In this document: positions 28,382 through 35,831 of the stretch, in pieces
Layout of the letters: the number at the start of each line of letters is the position of its first letter
Numbering within the stretch: position 1 is the first letter of the stretch
Assembly: GCA_035938175.1 (NCBI GenBank)
Contig: DASZHD010000035.1
Span: 1 to 64,000 of the forward strand
DNA from: DASRDE01 sp035938175
GTDB taxonomy: Bacteria > Vulcanimicrobiota > Vulcanimicrobiia > Vulcanimicrobiales > Vulcanimicrobiaceae
Reading direction: 5' to 3'
Length of the DNA stretch: 64,000 nucleotides
Notes under the pieces: model-generated
Seen by the model: the letters and a program-made list of their open reading frames with translations, nothing else
Database searches by the model: none
What the model was told of the DNA's origin: nothing
Translations under genes and position numbers: made by a program

Positions 28382-30220
28382 ATGCTTTTGCTCACGCACG
28401 CGCTCGGCGCGCTGCTTGCGCTTGCCCCGTCTCCTTCTCCCTCACCATCGGCCCCGCCCCAGATAGCGCACGTGTACACGGCCGATCGCAGCGATGAAAC
28501 GCTGAAGAATGCCGCGCGCACGACATACGTCGTGTCGCGCGACGACATCGTTCGCTATGGATATCGCACGATCGGCGACGCGCTGGCAAACGTTCCCGGC
28601 GTCGAGTCGTGGCCGCAAGGCCCAATCGGCGCCAATTTTGCATTCGGGATTCGCGGGAGCGGATCGTCGCAGGTCCTCGTGCTGGTGGACGGACTGCCCG
28701 CGCCCGGAATGTTTTCGAACACCGTAGAGCTCGGCAACCTCCCCGTTACCGGCGTCGACCGGATCGAAGTCGTCGAAGGCGGCGGATCCACGCTCTACGG
28801 CACGGGGGCGATCGGCGGAATCATCAATGTGATCACGCAGCGCGCCGGCGCATACGGCGCAACGGCGCGCTATGGCTCTTTCGGCGACAAAGAGCTCGAC
28901 GTCGATACGCCGCACGTACAAATTTCACGAATCGTCGCATCGAATAACTTCGGTCTTCCCGATGGCACCGCCCGTCCCGATAGCGATTACGGCTCGTCCG
29001 CACTGCACGCAAACGATGCGTGGCGGATCGGATCGTTTGAAGCCGTCTTGCGAGCGGGAATGGAATCGGATAAGGCCGGCGTGGCAGGCGGCGATTCGTT
29101 TTTGTCGCCCACGTCGCGCCAAGCGGACGTGAACGAGGACGCCGGGCTCACCGTTACGCGAAGATCGACGCAGTCATTATTTACCGCGCAAGTGGGCGCT
29201 ACGCGCCAGCAAATACTGTTCTCGTGTAATTCCGTTACCGATGCGAATTGCGGCGTGATGTACCCGGCGCTGAGTACGGAAAACCGCGTAGATTTCGGAG
29301 CGCGCAACGCAATTGAAAGCAACAGCGGTCAAACGCTGTACGGCATCGATCTGTCGCGCGGCTTCGTTCGCAGCGACAGCGGCGGCTTCGTTCCCAAGAA
29401 CACCGCACCGGTTAGCACGGATGCGCTGGCACAAACGGCGGCGTACGTGCAGCGGCGTAGCGATGCATCGTGGGGCAGCGCGTATTTCGGTTTGCGCGGC
29501 GAACGCGACGGAAGTCTGGGAGGCGAATTTTCACCCTCGGCGGGCGTTGTGGTTCGTCTTTCGTCCGAAGCATCGCTCAAAGCGAACGCGGCAACGGCGT
29601 TCCGTGCCCCCAACGCCGACGAGCTCTATTTTCCGGGCTTCGGAAATCCGGCGCTCGTACCGGAACGCGCGAAAGTGTGGGATATTTCGATCGCCGACTC
29701 CCGTATCGGCGGCGGAGGCGCGGACGTGACGTGGTTCACGAACCGCACGAACGATCTGATTGCGTTCAACTTCACGACCTCGCAGTTGGACCAGATCGAT
29801 CACGCCTCGATCGAAGGCTTCACCTTCGACCTCAAAACGCTGCCGTATCACGGCATCACGACCACGTTCAACATCACGAATCTCTATCGCGCAGAGAATC
29901 TCGACGCGCAAACGCGCCTGGCCAACGATCCGGTAACCGCGGCGAATCTGCGTCTGGATTACACGTCGCACATCGGAAGCGCGTTCGATGGGTGGGGTAT
30001 CGCGCTGCGCATCGCCGGACAGCGCGGCACCGTGAATCCATTCCTGCCCGCATTCGATCAACCGGTCGAATATTCGACGGCGAACGCCTACGTGCGCTTC
30101 CGCACGCCTGTTGCGGCTTTCACGCTCCGTGGTTTCAACTTGGGCAACGAACGCTATGCCGCGGTATCGGGATATCCGATGCCCGGGCGCTCGTTCGTGC
30201 TCGAGGCGTCGACGAAATAA
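28382..30220 (+). CDS. btuB: TonB-dependent outer-membrane receptor, cobalamin type
   Basis: The 612-residue product has a signal peptide followed by a Pro/Ser stretch, then a plug domain (residues about 45-155: TTYVVSRDDIVRYGY, RGSGSSQVLVLVDGLPAPG, VDRIEVVEGGGSTLYGTGAI, GGIINVIT) and a C-terminal barrel, including the conserved GGEFSPSAGVVVRLS and FRAPNADELYFPGFGNP motifs. It imports its ligand using TonB energy. The cobalamin riboswitch in front, and btuC and btuD behind, identify the substrate. It ends without the usual terminal aromatic residue (LEASTK). AAGG lies about 12 nt before the ATG. Confidence 0.92.
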   Translation: MLLLTHALGALLALAPSPSPSPSAPPQIAHVYTADRSDETLKNAARTTYVVSRDDIVRYGYRTIGDALANVPGVESWPQGPIGANFAFGIRGSGSSQVLVLVDGLPAPGMFSNTVELGNLPVTGVDRIEVVEGGGSTLYGTGAIGGIINVITQRAGAYGATARYGSFGDKELDVDTPHVQISRIVASNNFGLPDGTARPDSDYGSSALHANDAWRIGSFEAVLRAGMESDKAGVAGGDSFLSPTSRQADVNEDAGLTVTRRSTQSLFTAQVGATRQQILFSCNSVTDANCGVMYPALSTENRVDFGARNAIESNSGQTLYGIDLSRGFVRSDSGGFVPKNTAPVSTDALAQTAAYVQRRSDASWGSAYFGLRGERDGSLGGEFSPSAGVVVRLSSEASLKANAATAFRAPNADELYFPGFGNPALVPERAKVWDISIADSRIGGGGADVTWFTNRTNDLIAFNFTTSQLDQIDHASIEGFTFDLKTLPYHGITTTFNITNLYRAENLDAQTRLANDPVTAANLRLDYTSHIGSAFDGWGIALRIAGQRGTVNPFLPAFDQPVEYSTANAYVRFRTPVAAFTLRGFNLGNERYAAVSGYPMPGRSFVLEASTK

Positions 30221-30221
30221 C

Positions 30222-31205
30222 GTGAGCGCCCGCCTTGCAGGACTGCTGCTCCTTACGCTCGCGGCGTTGGGCGGCAGCCTGCTGGTGGGCGGTACGTGGC
30301 TTTCTCCCGCTTCCGTCGTTAGCGCCTTGCTGCACCCGCGCGCGGACGAAGTCGCGACAATCGTGTGGCAGCTGCGTTTACCGCGCGTCGTTATCGGCGC
30401 AATCGTCGGCGCGTCGCTGGGCATCGCCGGCGCGCTGCTGCAAGGAATGCTTCGCAACCCGCTCGTGGATCCGTTTCTCACCGGCGTCAGCGCCGGGGCA
30501 GCCGTTGCCATCGTCGCCGGAATGGCGATCGGCGTTTCCAGTGCTGCCGTGCCCGCGCTGGGCTTCTGCTCGGGGACGGCAACCGCGATCGTCGTCGCGG
30601 CACTCGCTCGGCGCGGGGCCGGTCTCGATCCGACGCGTTTGATCCTGGCCGGCGTTTCGATCTCGTCGCTGTGTTCGTCGATCATCGCGCTCATCTTGAC
30701 GCACCTGCAAAGTAGTGACGCGGCACCGTCGATCGTCGGCTGGCTGGCGGGATCGCTTTCCGGACGCGGCTGGAACGAACTCGCGTTTTGCGCTCCCTAT
30801 CTGTGCGCCGGAGTGCTGCTGGCTGCTGCGGCAGTTCCCGCACTGAACGCGCTCCGGCTCGGCGACGTGCGCGCCGCCTCCTCGGGACTCGACGTGGCGC
30901 GCGCTCAGTGGATCATTTTGGGATCCACGTCACTGCTGACGGCGTGTTCGGTAACGCTCGCGGGGACGGTCGGGTTCGTCGGCCTCATCGTTCCGCACGT
31001 CGCCCGGCGCGCTGCGGGATCGAACGCGCGCTACGCGCTGCCGGCGTCGGCATTGCTCGGCGCGGCGGTCACGGTCGCCGCCGATGCCGCGTGCCGTTCC
31101 ATCGCCGCTCCAACGGAAATTCCGCTCGGCGTGCTGCTCGCGTTCGCGGGCGTGCCCGCGTTCTTGTATCTCTATCTGCGCGGTTCGCGCCCAGTCACCG
31201 CATGA
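30222..31205 (+). CDS. btuC: Cobalamin ABC transporter permease, BtuC/FecCD family
   Basis: The 327-residue polytopic permease has the FecCD signatures VVSALLHPRADEVATIVWQL, RLPRVVIGAIVGASLGIAGA, LQGMLRNPLVDPFLTGVSAG and, near residue 270, GFVGLIVPHVARRA. It starts with GTG one base after the btuB stop (the longer frame back to 30111 overlaps btuB and is rejected). It works with BtuD and the lipoprotein BtuF in the inner membrane. Confidence 0.93.
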   Translation: MSARLAGLLLLTLAALGGSLLVGGTWLSPASVVSALLHPRADEVATIVWQLRLPRVVIGAIVGASLGIAGALLQGMLRNPLVDPFLTGVSAGAAVAIVAGMAIGVSSAAVPALGFCSGTATAIVVAALARRGAGLDPTRLILAGVSISSLCSSIIALILTHLQSSDAAPSIVGWLAGSLSGRGWNELAFCAPYLCAGVLLAAAAVPALNALRLGDVRAASSGLDVARAQWIILGSTSLLTACSVTLAGTVGFVGLIVPHVARRAAGSNARYALPASALLGAAVTVAADAACRSIAAPTEIPLGVLLAFAGVPAFLYLYLRGSRPVTA

Positions 31206-31993
31206 TCGCCGCACGCGAATTGCGGCTGATGGCCGGTTCGAAAATGTTGCTCGACGACGTTACGCTGTACGTCCCTGCGGGAGAATTCACGGCCGTGCTG
31301 GGGCCCAACGGCGCCGGAAAAACGACGTTGCTGCGCACGCTCGCCGGCATTCGTTCCGCAGAATCGGGCGTCGTCGAAATCGACGGCGTCAACGTTCGCG
31401 CGATGCACGCCGCGCGGCGCGCGCGTGCGGTGGCGTACGTCGCATCGGACGAAATCTTCCTGGAGCAACTGACGGTTCGCGACGTCGTGTCCACCGGCCG
31501 TTATGCACATCATCGTTGGTGGGACTGGCGTGAAGAACCGCGCGATCGCGACGCCGTTGACGGCGCCCTGGCGGCCGTCGGAATGCAGGGCTTCTCCGAG
31601 CGCGCGTTCGCAACGCTTTCCAGCGGTGAGCGGCAACGAATCTGGATCGCGCTTGCGCTGGCCCAAGAATCGCGCTTCGTGCTGTTGGACGAGCCGACGA
31701 GTCATCTCGACGTTCGCATCGCGCAAGAGATTCTGGCGGTGCTCCGTTCGCAGGTCCATGCCGGAAAGGGCGTCGTCTGCGTATTGCACGACATCAACGA
31801 GGCCGCAGAATTCGCCGACCGCATCGCCGTGCTCGGGCGCGGGGCGCTGCTCGCGCAAGGAAATACCCAAGACGTTCTGAGCGGCGCGGCTTTGGAAGAT
31901 GCATACGGCGTTTCGATGGAACGAACGCGATCGTCGCGCGGAAGATTGCGCGTGTTTCCGGCAAGCAATTCAAGCGAGCCGACTCCCCGCTAA
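31202..31993 (+). CDS. btuD: Cobalamin ABC transporter ATP-binding protein
   Basis: The 263-residue ATPase has Walker A GPNGAGKTT (about residues 32-41), signature LSSGERQRIWIALAL, Walker B FVLLDEPTSHLD and the switch His in CVLHDINEA. The ATG overlaps the btuC stop as ATGA. The open frame extends 5' through btuC, but the domain starts here. It closes the riboswitch-controlled operon btuB-btuC-btuD. Confidence 0.93.
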   Translation: MIAARELRLMAGSKMLLDDVTLYVPAGEFTAVLGPNGAGKTTLLRTLAGIRSAESGVVEIDGVNVRAMHAARRARAVAYVASDEIFLEQLTVRDVVSTGRYAHHRWWDWREEPRDRDAVDGALAAVGMQGFSERAFATLSSGERQRIWIALALAQESRFVLLDEPTSHLDVRIAQEILAVLRSQVHAGKGVVCVLHDINEAAEFADRIAVLGRGALLAQGNTQDVLSGAALEDAYGVSMERTRSSRGRLRVFPASNSSEPTPR

Positions 31994-32027
31994 ACTACGT
32001 TTTCAGAGCACTTGGAGGAGTCGCTCT

Positions 32028-32579
32028 ATGCAAAAAACCGCCACGGCGCTGCTTGCGGTACTGGCTGGAATCGGCCTGATGTCCACGCCTGCCGGCGCGC
32101 AGCAATACAACGGGTACCCGTACACGACGAACCCTCAGCCTCGTTACGGCTATCAAAATTCCTGTTATCAAAATCGCCGCACGTACCGTCGTCACGATCG
32201 CGACGATCGGAACGGCGACAACGACCGCGACGACCGGGATCGCGGCGATCGCGACAACAACGGCAACGGAAACGGTTACGGCTATGGTAACGGAAACGGT
32301 AACGGCAGATGGCGTAACAACGGCAACAACAACAACTACAACGGCAACTATGGCAACAACTGCGCCTCGTACGGGCGGCAGAACAGTGTCGTGCGTGGCG
32401 CGATCGTCGGCGTGAACGGCAATATGGTGACGCTGCAGACGCAAAACTTCAGCACCGTCACGATCGACGATCAACCTGCGCTCGACAACCGTGCTACGGG
32501 CCGCGTAGCGATCGGACGCATCGTTACGGCGTACGGGTACTGGCAAAACGGGACGTTCTACGCGACGCAGCTCGTGTAG
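32028..32579 (+). CDS. Exported Asn/Gly/Asp-rich protein
   Basis: The 183-residue product has a signal peptide (KTATALLAVLAGIGLMSTPA, cleavage near GAQQ). Residues 50-125 are low complexity: Arg/Asp-rich (RRHDRDDRNGDNDRDDRDRG), then runs of Asn/Gly with Tyr. The last 60 residues form a small beta domain (GAIVGVNGNMVTLQTQNFST, then GRVAIGRIVTAYGYW) like the domain seen in many short exported proteins of unknown function. GGAGG lies 9 nt before the ATG. Its 3' end is 3 nt from a convergent gene. Confidence 0.75.
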   Translation: MQKTATALLAVLAGIGLMSTPAGAQQYNGYPYTTNPQPRYGYQNSCYQNRRTYRRHDRDDRNGDNDRDDRDRGDRDNNGNGNGYGYGNGNGNGRWRNNGNNNNYNGNYGNNCASYGRQNSVVRGAIVGVNGNMVTLQTQNFSTVTIDDQPALDNRATGRVAIGRIVTAYGYWQNGTFYATQLV

Positions 32580-32582
32580 GGC

Positions 32583-32999
32583 TTACCACTGCTCCACAGG
32601 TTCCGGGATCCCGGGGCCATGCACGTCGGACGAACTGACCCAGCCATACCGCCCGCGGTACGTTCCGGTCAAAATCAGCACGCCGACCGCATCTTCGGGA
32701 TCCATCCGGAACTTCGAGTGCACCGTTCCGGCAACGCAGCCTTGAACGATCGCTACCGTGCCGGGACGCGCCAGCAGCGCGTGCGGCAGCAGAAACTTCC
32801 GCGTATCGGATGACCCTGAGGCGAAGGCGACGAGCCGGTCGCGATTGTCCCACACGAGCACGTCGGGATCGTCCACGCCGCCGAACAACGTGATCCGCAT
32901 TCCGCGATTGGCATGACACTGTGCAGCCGCGCCGTAAAGCGGGCTCAGCGCGAGAAATGCCGCAGCGACGAGCGCGATTGCGCGCGTAGTCCTAAGCAC
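32583..32999 (-). CDS. Small exported protein of unknown function
   Basis: About 138 residues from a GTG at 32999 that overlaps the end of the phosphatase gene by 8 nt. A signal peptide (TTRAIALVAAAFLALSPLYG, cleavage near AAAQ) precedes a small beta-rich domain with two visible cysteines (QCHANRG and VQGCVAG), so a disulfide is possible. YRGRYGWVSSSDVHGPG near the end resembles an SH3b-like strand pattern. It appears to be co-transcribed with the upstream phosphatase. The longer frame to 33053 lies in that gene. Confidence 0.65.
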   Translation of the reverse strand: MLRTTRAIALVAAAFLALSPLYGAAAQCHANRGMRITLFGGVDDPDVLVWDNRDRLVAFASGSSDTRKFLLPHALLARPGTVAIVQGCVAGTVHSKFRMDPEDAVGVLILTGTYRGRYGWVSSSDVHGPGIPEPVEQW

Positions 33000-34386
33000 T
33001 TTCGTCCGCCTCCTCGGCCGGACGTGAAACGCGGATGACGAGCACTGCGACATCGTCGCGCATCGCCTTGCCCGAGCGCTTGCGCGCGCGGTCGATCAGG
33101 CCCTGAGCCAGTTCGTCGGGAACTTCCGATTCTTCGCGAATCCACTCCATCGCGCCGCCGGCTTCAAGCAAATTCCCCTGCGCGTCGCGCGACTCGCTCA
33201 AACCGTCCGTGGAAAGCACGATGGTGTCGCCGTCGTCCAAATACAGCGTTTTTACTTCGAACGGCTCTTCCATCACGCCGAGCACCGGACCGGTCACCGC
33301 CAGCTGTTCCACACCCGAAGAACGTCGGACGAAGGCAACATCGTGCCCGCCGCTCGCGTAATCGAGCCGCAGCGACATGGTATCGAGTATGCCGACGAAC
33401 ATCGAGACGAACAGATACGGATTTTCGACGGTTCGAGGAAACGCGCGGTTGAATTCCTGTAAAATAAAACCGGGGTCGCGGCGCCGCAGCGCAATGCCGC
33501 GGATAGTGAATTTGATGAACGCCGTCAGGACGGCGGCGTCGACGCCCTTACCGCTCACGTCGGCGATCAAAATCAAGCCGAGACGATCGGAGAGCCGGTG
33601 CACGTCGAACACGTCGCCGCCGACGGCCAAGTGGCTGCTTGCTGCGCCGTAAGCGCTTCCTATTTCGCAATTCGGCAGGGGAACGTGTTCGCTGCGGAAC
33701 GCGCGCTGCAGCGTTTGCGTAGTGAAGCGTTCTTCTTCCAACTCGCTGGTCAATCGCGACCGCAAGCCGTAGAACACGATCGTGAGCGCCCCGAAAAGTC
33801 CGAGCCACAGTACGCGTTCGAACAACGAACGGCTGATCTGGGTCTGCGTCGATGCCAAGACCTCATCGTTTTTGCGGCTCAGCTGATCTTCGATGAAGTG
33901 CGCATCTTCGCTCTCGTTGCCGATCAGCAATTTACCGCGTTTGTCGATTTCGCGCGCAGAGTTTGCGGGATTGGCCAGCAGCGGATTGGCGACTTCCACG
34001 TGCCATTGGTGATGCGCGCTTTCGTAATCGTGCAGCGCCGCCTGCGCACCGGACAGATTTTGACGCCGCAGGATATTTTGCAGCGTCTGCAACTGCATGT
34101 AGAAGCGGTTGCTGGTTGCGCGGAACGAACCGATGTACGATGCGTCGCGCGTTATGACGAACGCCCGGATATAGTTCTGCTCGTCGAGTTGCAGCTTGAG
34201 CATCTGTTCCAAGGCGAGCAGTCCGCTTTGAATCTGGCGCTGCTCTTGAAACGACGCGTCAATCGCCGCGCTCGTACGCCAAGCGCCCTCGATCGCCACG
34301 ACGAGCGCAAAGACCAGGATCGTAGTCGCGGCAAGGGTACCGGCGCTCCGGAGGATGCGCTCCGGAAGCTGGGGGAGGCGTATCAA
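32992..34386 (-). CDS. CHASE3-like sensor with SpoIIE (PP2C-type) phosphatase domain
   Basis: The 464-residue product has a TM helix (about 15-37), an extracytoplasmic four-helix sensor of CHASE3 character (LLALEQMLKLQLDEQNYIRA, TSNRFYMQLQTLQNILRR), a second TM (about 185-207) and a PP2C SpoIIE catalytic domain. Metal-binding aspartates are in GGDVFDV, ADVSGKGVDAAVL, LSTDGLSESRD and KAMRDDVAVLVI. Such proteins dephosphorylate anti-sigma factor antagonists in partner-switching pathways. No anti-sigma factor or STAS gene is next to it. The TTG start (34386) is the only candidate that keeps the first TM helix; GAGG precedes it at very short spacing. Confidence 0.85.
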   Translation of the reverse strand: MIRLPQLPERILRSAGTLAATTILVFALVVAIEGAWRTSAAIDASFQEQRQIQSGLLALEQMLKLQLDEQNYIRAFVITRDASYIGSFRATSNRFYMQLQTLQNILRRQNLSGAQAALHDYESAHHQWHVEVANPLLANPANSAREIDKRGKLLIGNESEDAHFIEDQLSRKNDEVLASTQTQISRSLFERVLWLGLFGALTIVFYGLRSRLTSELEEERFTTQTLQRAFRSEHVPLPNCEIGSAYGAASSHLAVGGDVFDVHRLSDRLGLILIADVSGKGVDAAVLTAFIKFTIRGIALRRRDPGFILQEFNRAFPRTVENPYLFVSMFVGILDTMSLRLDYASGGHDVAFVRRSSGVEQLAVTGPVLGVMEEPFEVKTLYLDDGDTIVLSTDGLSESRDAQGNLLEAGGAMEWIREESEVPDELAQGLIDRARKRSGKAMRDDVAVLVIRVSRPAEEADESA

Positions 34387-34481
34387 GCCTCAACGGCCCT
34401 GCGGCTTGCGACATTTGGCACACTACTAGCCTTCGCCAAGCTCCTAGGTCTGGACAACCATGCCTCCGAAAACTTTACAGT

Positions 34482-35831
34482 ATGCAAACGCAGTTGAATA
34501 CGGCGATTTTCAAGAGCTACGACGTTCGCGGGATTTATCCGGCAGAACTTAACGAAGACGTTGCATATGGTATCGGACGGTGCTTCGTGCCGTTACTGGG
34601 CGCGAAAACGGTCGCGGTCGGGCGCGACATGCGCCCCTCCGGCGCGCGCCTTTTCGAAGCGTTTGCGCGCGGCGCCACGGAGGCCGGCGCCGACGTCATC
34701 GACGTCGGGATGGTTTCGACGGACGCACTCTACTTTGCCGTCGGCAAATTCGGTTACGACGGCGGTGTCATGATTACGGCCTCTCATAACCCCGCCAAAT
34801 ACAACGGCATGAAATTTACGCGCTCGCAAGCGCAAGCGATCTCGCTGGATACCGGCCTTTCGGAGATTCGCGATCGCATACTTTCGGGAAAACTCCCGGA
34901 GAAAGCGGCGAAGCCCGGAACCGTGACTTCGCGGAATATTTTGGACGAGTTCGCCGCGCATTGTCTTTCCTTCATCGATCCCAAACGCATCAAGCCGTTC
35001 AAAGTAGCGATCGACGCGGGCAACGGCATGGCGGGCGAAACGGTGCCGCACGTTTTCAAACATTTGCCATGCGAAGTGATTCCGCTGTTCTTCGAGCTCG
35101 ACGGAAACTTCCCGAACCATCCGGCCAGCCCGATAGAACCGGAAAATATGGCGGACCTCCAGGCCGCCGTTCGCAAACACCACTGCGATCTGGGCGTTGC
35201 TTTTGACGGCGATGCGGACCGCATGTTCATCGTGGACGAGCAAGGTAATCTGATCGACGGCAGCACGGTAACGGCGCTGGTTGCGCTGAATACGCTCAAA
35301 CGCTATCCGGGAAGCAAGATTCTGTACAATTTGATCTGCAGCCGGAGCGTTCCCGAATTGATCGAGAAAAATGGCGGCATCCCGATTCGTTCTCAAGTCG
35401 GGCACTCGCTGATAAAGAAAACGATGCGCGAGCAAGACGTCGTCTTCGGAGGCGAACACAGCGGACACTTTTACTTCCGCGACAATTGGTACGCGGACTC
35501 GGGCATGATCGCCCTGATGCAGTGCCTCGAGCTGTTCAGCGAATCGGGAAAAACCGTCAGCCAAACGATTGCGCCGATCGACACGCGGTTTCGTTCGGGT
35601 GAAATCAACAGTACCGTTTCCGATATCCCTGCGAAGCTGCGGCAGATCGAGGAGCACTACAAGGACGCACAGATCGATCACCTCGACGGCGTGACGATTT
35701 CGTATCCGCATTGGTGGATGAACATCCGCGCCTCGAATACCGAGCCGCTGATCCGCTTGAACGTGGAAGGCGACACGAAGGAATTGATGGAGCGCCACCG
35801 CGACGAGACGCTGGAGCTGATTCGCAGCTGA
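34482..35831 (+). CDS. manB: Phosphomannomutase/phosphoglucomutase
   Basis: The 449-residue alpha-D-phosphohexomutase interconverts hexose-6-P and hexose-1-P for nucleotide sugars and polysaccharides. The four conserved loops are present: the phosphoserine loop TASHNPAKYNG (Ser101), the metal loop DGDADRMF, the sugar-binding loop GEHSGHFYFRD and the phosphate-binding loop RASNTEPLIRLN. Length is typical of the PMM/PGM type. It faces the divergent phosphatase across 95 bp, so its promoter lies in 34387-34481. The dynamin-like gene follows with overlap. Confidence 0.93.
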   Translation: MQTQLNTAIFKSYDVRGIYPAELNEDVAYGIGRCFVPLLGAKTVAVGRDMRPSGARLFEAFARGATEAGADVIDVGMVSTDALYFAVGKFGYDGGVMITASHNPAKYNGMKFTRSQAQAISLDTGLSEIRDRILSGKLPEKAAKPGTVTSRNILDEFAAHCLSFIDPKRIKPFKVAIDAGNGMAGETVPHVFKHLPCEVIPLFFELDGNFPNHPASPIEPENMADLQAAVRKHHCDLGVAFDGDADRMFIVDEQGNLIDGSTVTALVALNTLKRYPGSKILYNLICSRSVPELIEKNGGIPIRSQVGHSLIKKTMREQDVVFGGEHSGHFYFRDNWYADSGMIALMQCLELFSESGKTVSQTIAPIDTRFRSGEINSTVSDIPAKLRQIEEHYKDAQIDHLDGVTISYPHWWMNIRASNTEPLIRLNVEGDTKELMERHRDETLELIRS

